64,000 nt of DNA from Phorcus lineatus (Eukaryota > Mollusca > Gastropoda > Trochida > Trochidae). This document shows, one piece after another, positions 12,425 to 23,545 of the stretch (position 1 is the stretch's first letter; each line of letters starts with the position of its first letter). The notes under the pieces are model-generated. The model saw only the letters and a program-made list of their open reading frames with translations. It was not told the DNA's origin and searched no databases. Location of the stretch: contig OV121092.1 in NCBI GenBank assembly GCA_921293015.1, positions 15,320,001 to 15,384,000 of the forward strand. Reading direction: 5' to 3'. The position numbers and the translations under genes were made by a program.

Positions 12425-12862
12425 ATGTACGTTTACATGACCGGAAATGAGCAAACCAAAAATCACCAGGAGGACAGCGATCGTGCCCTGGGGCGAATGT
12501 ATAAGAAGAAAGGTATGTCATTGTTTCGTTTTATGATAATATGATTAAACAGGAGATATCAAACTAACTTACTATAAACATTCCCGAAAAGATACGTTCC
12601 CTCGGAAGCCATGACTTTGGCAGTATTTTTCTTAGTAACGGAAAGGGAGACAACTCTTGGAGTCAAATTGTTTGCAACGTACTTTAGGTTGTTATTACAT
12701 CCCGAGTTCAAATCAAATAAAAACATTTTTTTTTACATTTAAAAAAACCCTGTTTTTCTCGGTTTATATTTTCCAGACAATCCAAGATGCCCTGTGAGGA
12801 CGTTCATCAAGGACATCCGACGCTTGAATCAAGATGTTGCAATTGATGACCTGTACACCTGA
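12425..12862 (+). CDS. Small two-exon frame resembling part of a DUF3504 / Crypton-derived domain
   Basis: Exon 1 is 12425-12512 and ends AAAG|GTATGT. Exon 2 is 12777-12862 and follows TTTATATTTTCCAG. Splicing keeps the frame and gives 57 residues ending in TGA. Residues 6-25 read TGNEQTKNHQEDSDRALGRM, and after MYKKK the exon 2 part reads DNPRCPVRTFIKDIRRLNQD. The order TKNHQ ... RMY ... NPxCPVRTF..Y...LNP is, from memory, that of the DUF3504 domain in ZMYM, QRICH1 and KIAA1958 proteins, derived from Crypton tyrosine recombinases. Here D replaces the usual Tyr of the KYL segment. The catalytic R-H-R-Y region is not covered. An intron inside the homology argues against a processed copy. A second ATG at 12437 fits the homology slightly better. 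The alternatives are two inner exons of a larger broken gene or a truncated Crypton relic. The splice sites are strong; its status as a gene is unproven. Confidence 0.55.
12513..12776 (+). other. Intron of the small spliced frame
   Basis: It begins GTATGT and ends TTTTCCAG after a pyrimidine-rich stretch. The 264-bp length is ordinary for an invertebrate intron. Inferred from the frame-keeping join of two segments that match one protein family. Confidence 0.55.
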
Positions 12863-12923
12863 GATGACATTGTGTTGGATTAAATATTATTACTGTTTAC
12901 CCGTGGTTGTCTTTTGTAAATTT

Positions 12924-12929
12924 AATAAA
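12924..12929 (+). terminator. Poly(A) signal AATAAA
   Basis: AATAAA lies 62 bases after the TGA of the small spliced frame; a weaker ATTAAA is at 12879-12884. Such hexamers are common in AT-rich DNA, so the support comes mainly from position. Confidence 0.35.
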
Positions 12930-12943
12930 ACAATTACAGACAT

Positions 12944-13001
12944 TTGTAGAGGTCAATATCGGTTTTAATTGACCTGAGTAAAACAATATCGACCTCTACA
13001 A
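12944..13001. other. Stem-loop downstream of the spliced frame
   Basis: TTGTAGAGGTCAATAT (12944-12959) pairs with ATATCGACCTCTACAA (12986-13001) at 15 of 16 positions. GGTCAAT (12951) can instead pair with ATTGACC (12968), giving a competing inner stem. It sits just after the AATAAA. It may be a 3'-end structure or the end of a mobile element. Confidence 0.5.
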
Positions 13002-16000
13002 GAGTTTATGATTGTATTATATTTTAACATGCATTTGGTTTCATGGATATATAGTCAGTTAGCACGTATATGTGAATTCCATTTGTTGTCATATTGTCTG
13101 TGTCTTTTACAGCTTACGTACTTGTCATCGATTACTTCGGCACTGCTTTTCTGAAAATCAAAGAAAAGATTACTTTACTTATTTCAACATCATAACAAAA
13201 TCCGTTTATTAGCATAGTGAAAACAAAGTAACAATCATAATGATAGAAATACTCAGTTGATTTCGACCATACATAAGGATAAAGGAAAGTGATTTTACAA
13301 TAACGAGTAAATGTTGATAATTGCTTTGATTATCGTGTTTAATATGCAAGTCTTGACCATATAATATATCAGTCATCGAGTAGGATTGAGTTTGAGCAAT
13401 ATCAGTTAAATTAAAACGTGTAATTCACCTTTGATTGGAAGTGTTGTTTTTTTCATTTGTCATAGGAATGTGGATATGCAAAATCTTACATAAAAGTGAT
13501 ACGAGGGAAGCGTCTCACGAATTCTAACTGATTATTCTAACTGATATTTTCAGATATATAATATATACCAACATCAACGCATTCCTCTCCTCGGTTTGTT
13601 TCAGTCGTTGTTCCTGCCATGTAGAACATTCTAGGATAGCTTATGTCAATTTTTGCTATCAACAAGGTTATCTGTATTTAAGCTTAATCCACTTTTAGGT
13701 CTTAAAACAAGTTAAGGATTTGTGTTACCTACGGGGAACATAGTGATTTTTTTGTAACACATAGTCAGACATCCATTGTTATTCTCAATTGAAACTGAAA
13801 TTGAAAAGAAATGCAAAATGGCGAGAAGTTCGTGTCCATCCTATTGATGGAAAGTCACGTGACACATATCTCATTTCTCATAATCAGTGACGGCCATTAA
13901 GATAAAACACCATCGAAAGTGTGTTACTTCTGTTAATTGACATCGTTCACTTCAAACTTCAGAAGAATCGCCATAGTTTGTTTCCGTTTACCGTTGACTT
14001 TGTGTTTTCACATTATAGACAGACTTTTGTTTTATTGGAGAAGTAAAAAATAGCCAAAACTGAAGACTATTATCTGCTTTTATTTGACCATTGTCAATAC
14101 TATCTTCAAGTGACGTCATGGATATCAAATACGGACACGTAACTTTTAAAACATGCGTGCATATGGGATAACTTTTAACATAACACAGACTTCAAAAGCT
14201 AGATTAGCTGAATTTTTCGTACTTGTTAATATAATGTTAAAAACACATTGTTTTGATTACCCCTTAAAGAGGAAACGTAACGCATAATTGTGATTATTAC
14301 AAATTATTATCTGTAGTCCCTTCACTTATAAGAATCAATAGAACCAAAAAATTAGAAAATATACGCATTAATTCGACTACTAGGAGACCTTTTACACCCC
14401 TGTTTTGGATAACCGCCTAATGAGCCTGGCGAACGCTTAGACAAAATCACCGAAGCATGACTCGAAGCCACGCCCAGTGTGTGACGTGCTAGTTGTCAGC
14501 TGAAAGTCCAGCCCTTTGATTTTCTCTGTATTTTTAAGCTAATTCAACAGTAAAATAGAGGCAATAGCATGGCCGAAAGAATTCCAAAATACGATATGTA
14601 ACTACTTCATGGTATCAACTTTCCCTCTTAGTCGTCAAATCCATTTTGATTGGACTGTGACAATCCTTGGACGTGGTTTTCTTGGGTGGGTTTATATCAA
14701 AAAGGTTAAGAACTTTGTCGGTGAGAGATCCATTCTTATGGGATATCTCGAAGTGTTACAACATTTATTATCGATATGAAGTTCTAAATTGTCTCTAAAA
14801 AATGAAGGTTTTTGTAATAAACGGGAGAGAATGTAAAAACGTTTTAAATGTTTACCGTAGAAAAAATTTTTTTGTTTCACTTTACTTTATGACAACTTAG
14901 TACTTAGTGGATGATTCGTTTGTATTTAACTAACGTGTATTGTATTGTTAGCTAGTATAACATCTCACACCGTGTTGCAATATCTCTGTCTTCGAATTTA
15001 ACAATCAATGACATGAAAACATACCTGGCGCAAGCGTTAGAAACATCCTATGTAATCCTAAAGAATGTTGGTACCCGTTATTCACGATGTACTTTTTTAA
15101 ATGTGTGTCATCGTCCGTAGAAGTGCATGAGCCAAATCTCCTTCTCTTAATCTATTGGTTGAATATATATCCTAAAAGTTCATTGGTTCAAAATGACTGG
15201 ACGCCGTGACAGTAAACTAACTAGCAGTTGAATGCCAAGATTACGCCATTATGACAGGACATATATTCCGCTTGGTGGGTCCAAGGCGTTAAAATTCAAA
15301 AGGTATAATTAGAGACCATTAAATCAAGAATTGAAATTGAATGCGATAGGATTATATAACGGCCACCTGTGTGTCATAAAAAATAAGACTATTTAAACCA
15401 GTCTGATTGTTGTGACAACATTTGGCAGACGTCGTAATTCATGTACACATGCTATGGGATAGTGCGCATATCATTACATTTAAACACTGTCTTTCGCTTG
15501 GAACAATACAAATGATTAAAGATATATTTAACATCAATTCATCGGAGGTTTGAGTTGCTTGGATGACTTTAGATATGTTTAAACACTTGTTTAGAATGTG
15601 AGATTTCCTGTTGTTTTTTCATTAAGGAGGTTATACTTCCGCCGACTAGCACGTCACGCGGCAGGACACGCGCCTGGACACGCCTCAGTGACCACGGGCC
15701 AGTTCAGTTCTGTTCACTGGTGCTAATTAGCTGGTGATTGGAAAAAGCCGTATTAAAATTGTTTATAGGCCGATTTCGAAAAAATTTAAACTCAAGTTAC
15801 TGGCAAATTAGAATACGTATTTTATGAATCACGAAAGTTGCCATGGGTCATTTCAGTCGATCTTTAAGGATATAAATCGTGCATGAAAGGAGCACTATCA
15901 TATGACAATTACTAATGCATGTCAGATGAGCTTTAATGTCTTAACAGACACTGCCCATGTACTTACCAAATGGATTCCGAAGACCAAAGATCCTTTCTAT

Positions 16001-17454
16001 TGAGAGCAGAAACTAAAAAGTTGTCAAAAGAATAGTTACTCTGAAATGTCATTGAAACAAATATCATTGGTCACAATGGAACGGAATAAATGCAAAAATA
16101 CAGGTTGATTAAAACATATTCAACTGGAATTTTTTTTTAGAAAGATCCTACTGTGGTCATGACTATTTCAGTGATATTTTACCAACTTTTGATACTTTTT
16201 GTGTAGAATTTAGTTTTTAGTGCATTCATGCTGATGCTAGGCGATTGGGAGTTGAAAAAATCCATTTCACTTCATTTGAAAACACGGCTTTTCCATTTTC
16301 TAAATTTGAAAGTGAATATCCTGTTCGTAATTGCTAATTCATTTCTGGCTTGAACCTTCTAAATGAAATATGTAATGGAATTTACCTGTCTAACTAGCTT
16401 TCATTACAAAATCATCGTTTATGGGAGATTGAGCCTTGTTTCTTGATCGTTTTCAACAGAGGATCACGATCAATGACCCGCTCGCTGATTGGAAAAAAAT
16501 TGTTTTTGCCATTTTTCAGCATTATAAGTCTATGTGATGTTGGGTAGGAGGTTACTTCTTTGTTTAATGTTGGTTTCATTCTATCAAATATCTCAAGTAA
16601 TTATAATTGGCTTAGGATTCAAGTGCTTATTTATTTCACGAATATTTGAAATATTTTTAACACAATTCAAGCCATGTCCGACTTATTAATCGGTGATAGA
16701 CTTTAGTAACACATTTTGAAACGCAATCTTACTGCCAATGGTTTGCAAATGTTCTCCAATTATATCAATGTCAGTGCAGTACAAAGTTATTGCTATTATT
16801 CAATAAACACTAAAAGGAAAATAAAAACTTTAACTTTTTTGTTTTGTTTCTGCACTTGCCATGTTGTTATTTGGAGCATGTAAGTAGAATTCAGGTTGTA
16901 TGGAATTACACCATGTTTGGCTAAACGGCATATATTTTCTGACATTCCCTCTGTTCGTGCTAACTGGTTAGGAAAATGTTAAGTGCATAATTAGTAGCAT
17001 ACCATAAACTTTGAACGACTTTTCAGACAATCATTGTGCAGTAATCTATTTATGAATCTTGCAGTTAGTCAGTCGAATATAGATTGCGTGTAATCATATG
17101 GTCTTGTGAATTCACCTACAACGATCTGCCTGGTTTAACTAAATCACCATAAATCCCTTCCGTTAGTTTACTGCTATTCTCCAGGTAGTAGAACATTGTA
17201 TGGTAATCTATATCTGACCATTTCTTCATAGACTCTGCTTGACACCGCTGGTGCATGTGGTCAAAGAGCATATCTGAGGGGGGTTGTGTGTTGCTGGAGA
17301 TAATCACCGATGTATGATGTATAGTTCAAATAGTCAAGGATTTTTGATTAGCTCAGGTTTTTATCGTTAATTAATTGACTTAATATTCTAGAATTCGCAG
17401 ATAACCACTGCGCGACTGAAACTTCCTCTGGCTTTAATTTTGTCCTAGTCTTCG
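13002..17454. other. Non-coding stretch with one distant inverted repeat
   Basis: No coding domain was recognised. GTGACGTGCTAGT at 14481-14493 and its exact complement ACTAGCACGTCAC at 15645-15657 flank 1.15 kb; both lie in locally GC-richer islands. A CRE-type TGACGTCA is also present at about 14113. Otherwise this is AT-rich DNA with short open frames. Confidence 0.45.
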
Positions 17455-17516
17455 GTGTTGGTTTGTAAGATGTCAGTCATGGTAGACTAGCCGATAGCGC
17501 CGAGAAGAGTGCGTTG

Positions 17517-17741
17517 TTAGTGCCAGCTAACGGGTGGTGACCGGTGTCTTGTCTTCAGGCTGCTGGTCTTCGGTCCGCGCAAAGTCAATATTATGTTGTC
17601 GAGCAGCTTACGTTGAGCCAGTTTAAGGTTAAGACTTTCAATGTCACTTTTATTTAATTCGGCTAATTCTTCGGGATCATTAAATTCTTCTTTAATAAGA
17701 TCATCTATGGAACTTCGGTGAACCCTCTCTCTCTCAACCAT
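17517..17741 (-). pseudogene. SAM-like domain ORF relic
   Basis: The minus-strand frame contains SIDDLIKEEFNDPEELAELN and KSDIESLNLKLAQRKLLDNI. This has the spacing and residues of a sterile alpha motif: acidic helices, a 'D-x-L/I' turn, then L-x-L-x-x-R-x-x-L-L at the end helix. The region is GC-richer than its surroundings and has coding-like codon choice, so it derives from a real protein. The copy does not look intact and stops soon after the domain. SAM domains occur in signalling proteins and in some mobile-element proteins; which of the two this was cannot be told. Length and neighbours do not support a working gene. Confidence 0.45.
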
Positions 17742-18027
17742 AAATCGAGGGCTTCGTTTTCTCGCTTAGTCGCCATGCCGCAGGGATGCGTGTATCACTA
17801 CGCCGCGCCATAGGTCACAGGTTACAAGTCACATGTTAAAACAAGATAATCCCCGCTGGTCATTATTTTCATAGCCATTGGCTTGAGACTACTATTAATG
17901 TAAAATTGCTGTACACATACATGTGTAAGCATAGACCAGCTCCACCATGCCTAGATGATACACCTTGATGAACACACCAATATGTAATACACAATGAAAA
18001 TATTTGAAACATGTTAAAAACATGTAT

Positions 18028-18029
<2 letters not shown>

Positions 18030-18083
<54 letters not shown>
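18030..18083. repeat. (TA)n microsatellite
   Basis: About 27 TA units without interruption. The Ile-Tyr run in the frame over it is an artefact of the repeat. Confidence 0.95.
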
Positions 18084-18086
<3 letters not shown>

Positions 18087-19154
18087 TTTTGACCACTGCA
18101 TCTGTCTTTATATATGTGCTTGAAAAGACCGCTGCAGTGGTCGAAATGAATTCATCATGTTGAATCAAAGAGGATTGATCAAGTCAGAAACATCCGATGT
18201 TTATTCTTTCTTATATACAAAATAATATATATTTACTCGTCAGTTATTATAACGTGTTTCAATTAAGGTCATTAATGAGAAAGATTCGTCATCCATTTTT
18301 ATAGACCTTATTCAGTAATATTTCAGTGACCCCGTTTGAAAACGAATAAAAAATAGGATTTCAAAGGCATATACAATTCTCTTGGGATTTTATCAATCGT
18401 TGTCTCGAGTAGGCAATAAAGAATTAAGGGGTATTTATTTTTAAATTGTAAACATTTACCCGAATTTAGACATATTTTCAGTGTTTTGGAATTATTTAAG
18501 CAACCATTGTCAACTTTGTTATTTAGTGTACAACCAAATTTTAAGAAAGCTGTATAAAGACTATATATTGGTTTCCTCTGAGGTAAAGTCTGATTCTGAA
18601 CACCATCTGTCCTCTAGTTTACACACGGTTTTAATCTATGATGAAAATAAATGTTTGGCACATATTCTTTACTTCGGTTAAGAAATGGTACCCAGAAATT
18701 TTTTAAATATGTACCCTCTGAATTTTTTGTAATGAACTAACAGGAAACCCCACCTTCCGATGTTCGACTCTTACAACTCTGATTGCTGTGAAATGAATTG
18801 TTTAATTGTCATTTGCATTTCCTCGTATTGTAAATTACATTAGGGAATTAGGGAGAGAAGTTCAAATTCAAACAATCACGTTGCTTGTGTGAAGGATCTC
18901 TTACTCGCAAAGGCACTTTATATGCCAACGTATTTTGGGGATAAGTTAGTAAAGAACATTACAATATGTATCGGTAAAATTAACAGAGAGAATTACTTGG
19001 CAAAATTTAGGAATCTATGGTGTCAGTGAAGGGTAAATTACTTTTGTCCATAAAATGCTGAGCAACAAACGAAGCAGCACGACTTTCCATGTAATAAGCT
19101 GAGCCAACTATGAGTGATATCCTATCTCAATATAATCTTGATTTTATTGTTTGT
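18084..19154. other. Non-coding stretch, nothing recognised
   Basis: No feature supported. Confidence 0.45.
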
Positions 19155-19162
19155 TATATACG

Positions 19163-20052
19163 AAGTATTTGCCTCAGCTCAGAGATGCATTGGACATATA
19201 AAAAGCTGGATGACAAACCATTTCCTGAAGTTAAATGATGACAAGACTGAGCTACTGGTAATAACTCCAAAGCGAATTGGATCAAATCTGTCTCTCCCTC
19301 AGTTCTCAATAGGAGACTGTGTGGTAGCCCCAGCCATGGAAGCCCGCAATCTTGGAGTGATTTTTGACCGTCACATGACCTCTGAATCCCAGGTGAATAC
19401 AATCTGCAAGCGGTCTTACTTCCACATCAGGAATATCGGAAAGATTAGAAGATATCTAGACCAGGGAACAGCTGCATCTCTAGTTCAGGCGTTCGTAACA
19501 TCTCGCCTAGATTACAGCAACTCGCTCCTCTATGGTCTTCCCAAGCACCTGATCAACAAACTGCAGAAGGTTCAAAATGCAGCTGCCCGTGTTGTCACCC
19601 GCACTAGGAAGTTTGAGCACATCACCCCTGTTTTGAAGCAACTCCACTGGCTACCCGTTCACAACAGAATTATCTACAAGATCCTTATTCTAACTTTCAA
19701 AGCTCAACATCATCTTGCTCCTAGCTACATCACCAGCCTCATCAAGCCATATCAACCTCATCGCAGTTTGCGGTCTGCTGACAAACATCTCCTGTCTGTA
19801 CCAAGCTCGAGAACCAAGACATACGGCCAACGGTCATTTGCATCAGCAGCTCCATACTTATGGAATAAACTCCCACTAAATCTTCGTGTAACAGATGAAC
19901 TATCCACCTTTCGAACAAGACTGAAGACACACCTGTTTCAAAGTGACTGAATATCATTGTGTATATATGTTGGACTCAAGAGCGCTTTAGAGCAGTTTTC
20001 ATATTCTGATTTTAGCGCTATATAAATGTTTTTATGTATGTATGTATGTATG
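19163..20052 (+). mobile_element. L2/CR1-like LINE, 5'-truncated 3' end
   Basis: The element consists of the C-terminal part of a reverse transcriptase ORF, a short 3' UTR containing the typical TTTTAGCGCTATATAAATG hairpin-type end, and a (TATG)n tail at 20032-20052. The 8-base word TATATACG occurs at 19155-19162 just before the element and again at 20053-20060 just after the tail, a candidate target-site duplication. If so, the 5' truncation is inside the RT domain. The open frame is still uninterrupted over 260 codons, so this is the youngest of the LINE fragments in the window. Confidence 0.85.
19171..19950 (+). pseudogene. LINE reverse transcriptase, C-terminal third
   Basis: The frame reads IGHIKSWMTNHFLKLNDDKT, the segment after the YADD box in L2/CR1 reverse transcriptases. 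The thumb region then has LGVIFDRHMTSESQVNTICK, FVTSRLDYSNSLLYGLPK and LQKVQNAAARVVTRTRK. Next comes LHWLPVHNRIIYKILILTFK, and the end is WNKLPLNLR...FRTRLKTHLF before the TGA at 19948. These motifs occur in fixed order in animal L2/CR1 ORF2 proteins. The endonuclease and the catalytic palm (motifs A and C) are missing by truncation, so no active enzyme is possible. The open frame can be extended to 19114, but those residues are not LINE-like and belong to flanking DNA. Confidence 0.9.
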
Positions 20053-20060
20053 TATATACG

Positions 20061-22009
20061 TCTTATCAAAACTTCAGTTAATAAGCAGAATCTTTTAGGG
20101 AAACTTTTAATAAATTTCGACATCTCCAGGTCGATTGATCCTGATAATCAATACTGGAGATGATAAGGCAAAATAAACATTTCTCAAATTTATTCAGGGT
20201 TTAAATGAAATTGAACTCATTTTGTAACAATAAAAACCATAAAATTATTTTGATTAACTGATCGATAGTTCATATTCATTGCATTCCATAGGCATAATTG
20301 TTAGTTCACAAATCTAATCATAAAGTAGATTCAACTTGTTAGCAATTGGTAAACGTTCCCTCTATATTTGACATACTGACCCATCAAACAGAGTAGGGCA
20401 AATTGACATTCTAAAACACGCTGTGAGAAGTTAATTTACAATAATATCAAAGTTTTTCGGAAACATGAATAAATTTGTCATCTCCACAGAGCATGCTTTC
20501 CAATGTTAAATTCTCCCAATGCTGCCGCATGCTTCGTAAAAGAATTAGGACGTCACAAACACATTTGTAGGCATTTGGCCAAAATCGCTAAATGTATGTG
20601 TTAAGAATTAATCACTTTGTAAAATTTGCAACAATATGTTATTGCGTGTTTCCTGACGTTTTGTTTGTTGAATTAAAGCATTACAAGTCTGTATTAAGAC
20701 AATATGAAAAGTGTCCGAACCATTGTCAAAACTGTCCGAAGCAAGGTCATTTCGACATATTATCAATATAAAGATATTTTGGCGCTTCCTATACTTCCTA
20801 ACCTGAGAGTTAACATTTACGTTGAAAAAAAGATTTAGCAATTTTTTTTAACAGGGATCTGTTAATGGTAATTTCTATCTAATGATACGAATAAAATAAC
20901 ATAATAAAATTGATATTTTAAAACAAATGTATTTCCGAAACTGCACTTATTATTGCGTAAGCTCCTTGTCAAAAGTGGCCGAGTTTCGGTCAGTTTACCA
21001 TATAGGTTTGGTGTTACCATAGATTTGACAGGAACTGTATATCCAATCTATCATGATACAAGGCGTCTCTTCCATCAGCTATCTTATATCTGAGTTCCTA
21101 CCGTCTGTGAGAGGATGAGATGTTAATAAGTTGTCTGGACAAGATTCACCAGATTATCCAAGATGAACAAAAATCCTCCATTATTTCCAGTCAAGAAAGA
21201 AATAAGAGTTGCCGGGAATAATATTTAATATATTATATGTATATAATGTATTTTTGTCATCAATAATAATATTTTTTTTCATCAAATGCGTAAAATGCGT
21301 CCAATATTAAATGTTTCTTTAAATTGAAGAATTATGCAATATTATTAGCAGCAGAAACACTGACGATGGATAAGAGAGAGAAGGAATCGCACAGTATCAA
21401 AATGGTGCGTGGTTTCTGAGTACATATATGTAATTTCTCATCGATTTGCATTTGATAACCTTTTGCATTATTTCATAAGTCACACACGTTTCGATTTAAT
21501 AGGTTCACTTGGTTCTGTTATTAAAAATTGGTGAGTCTGGAAAATTCAACCGTTTTCTTGAATGCTTTAGATTGAAATTTACTGCTTTGAGATATCTATT
21601 AGAAGTTTTAGAAATTGAACACACCTTCATTATCTGCCTATTATCTGCCTTTTTTAAAACCTTTGCAAATCGGACTCTTATCTAGCAATATTCAAGACTT
21701 TGATTGATTTAACTATAATCAACCCCTAGCTCAATGTAATTAATAAATTGGTTAATCTGATGTAAATATGTTATATTCCAAGAAGTGAAACGGATTGGGC
21801 ACCAGTTGTCCAGCATATCAAGCTCTCTTCATGATATTTGCATTTCACATTTACATTATGTATACAATCAAAATAATATTTTTAAAGCAAAACATAGAGG
21901 AGATACAGAAAGAGAACACGGGAAGTTGAAGATTTTCTAAATTTCTAAGGTTACATTTGTTATCATTCCCCAGTTTTTCAGGCAAGACATCTTATAGGTA
22001 ATCTGGTAC
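20061..22009. other. Non-coding stretch, nothing recognised
   Basis: No feature supported. AT-rich; a 77-codon minus-strand frame at 20608-20841 has no recognisable domain. Confidence 0.45.
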
Positions 22010-22024
22010 TTTGTGTTTGAAGAT

Positions 22025-22870
22025 TTCTGGTTTTCTTTTACATCTACGCTCCTTCAACGATTCCCATCTGGTTTCATGACACAATATTCTTATAGAAACA
22101 GAATGGGAGTTCCGTTGCTGTTCTTACGATCTTGTTGCTACTTTCCCAGTTACACCCATCCCATACTTCACATGCATAATCAAAGTGTGGCCTAATATTA
22201 ACGTCTTTACATTCAAAAGATACTTAATTTTCTTAGCGGACTTATCATCTGGCAGTGACCTTAAATATGTTGTTGACAAACAAAGAAAAGAAAAGGGACA
22301 AGTTCTGACATATTTAGTGTTCGGCACTTTGATTGGCTTCTACAACTTATGTAACTATACAACCGCTCCAATAATTTGCAATTGCAATTTAGATGAAATA
22401 TCGTTTTGCCATACCCTGTCAAAGGCTTTTGACACATCACAGAAAACAATACAATTATTTTCATTGCTATCAAATTATGTTCAAATGTTAACGTAAATTT
22501 CTACTTATTTGTAGACAGAAGAATGACAACCATGAACACATTGATTGATATTTGTACAAAAGTTCATTAATAAAAAGTAGTAATTTTAATGTTTAAAAAC
22601 AACTCTTTCAAATATTTTACCAATGCAGTTGATTAAAGTAACTGGTCTATAATGTGATGCATAAGAAGGAGCATCCCCTTTCTTAAACACGGACACAGTA
22701 TTGGCTTTCTTCCATTCTGAATGGAAAACACATGTTCATAATGATTCTTTGAATAAGGAATACAAAGCGTTACTGACAGTTTCTAAAGTTTTCCTCAAAA
22801 CATTATGACTAGTTTGTGTCTTTGATTGGTTAATGCATAAATTCATCTTAAACATATCAATTGTTTGTAC
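22025..22870 (-). mobile_element. Old LINE reverse transcriptase relic, CR1/Jockey-type
   Basis: Read on the minus strand from 22870 downward, one frame gives LRKTLETVSNALYSLFKESL, then (after a stop) CVFHSEWKKANTVSVFKKGD and SHYRPVTLINCIGKIFERVV. After further stops it gives NNCIVFCDVSKAFDRVW. The FKKGD/YRPVTL block is RT motif 1-2 and the F.DVSKAFDRVW block is motif A with its catalytic Asp. About 250 bp later, decayed pieces correspond to the 'YACEVWDGC' and 'ETGWESLKERR' segments of the thumb region. The YADD box and the fingers between are missing, so there is an internal deletion. At least five in-frame stops and several frameshifts make this much older than the 19-kb LINE. The short frames at 22124-22473 are pieces of it. 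Confidence 0.8.
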
Positions 22871-23214
22871 TAAATCTCTTCATACTCAAATTTTGAATTG
22901 GTTATTGTCAACTTCTGTACATGTTCAAGAAACCCTGTATGCTTTTCTAAACAGAAATCGGCGTAACGACACATATAGGAAAGTTGAGGTATGGTAAAAC
23001 AAAGAAGACATAGAACATGATAGAGTGAAAACAGGCTTATGAATATGCAATATATTTTTATTTGATACAAAAGCGAATTGGAAAAGAAAAAGTGGTTTCG
23101 CATTGGAATGTAGGTCAAATTCAAATATGTTCTTCCGATAAAGCAAAACATGTGACACCGTTTAATAATTATATGCTCTGCATTATTCGGACTTCTAACT
23201 CTCACGTCCTTCTT

Positions 23215-23545
23215 TAGTTGGACAATAGTTCAGACACAATGAAGTTGTTTTTATCGGTTTCTGTCTGACAGGTGCCTTCTACTCATAGACGACCTTTCTG
23301 ATTCCTTGTGTCACATAAACTGGAACTGACATACAGGTGTTCAATCCAAATATGTTGACCAAATCATGCAATGAAGGGCTCTTCATGACAGAAGATAAAA
23401 TTGTTTCCCAATAAGCGCTTAGCCAGGGTTAACTGCTGCACAATTCCTTTTAAATTATTTGAGACGACCCATTTCCTAGCTGTCTGGAAGTGACACATGG
23501 AGCGGATATTCAGTGAGGAGGTCACCACAGGTGTCACATTAGTCA
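23215..23545. repeat. Dispersed repeat related to 58295-58470
   Basis: GGAGCGGATATTCAGTGAGG followed by CACAGGTGTCACATTAGTC at 23500-23545 has the counterpart GGAGCGGACATTCATTGAGA ... CACAGGTGTCATGTCTGC at 58318-58364. A preceding CTG(G)AAGTGAC block is also shared. The full extent is unclear; the boundaries given are approximate. The family is unknown to me. Confidence 0.5.
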
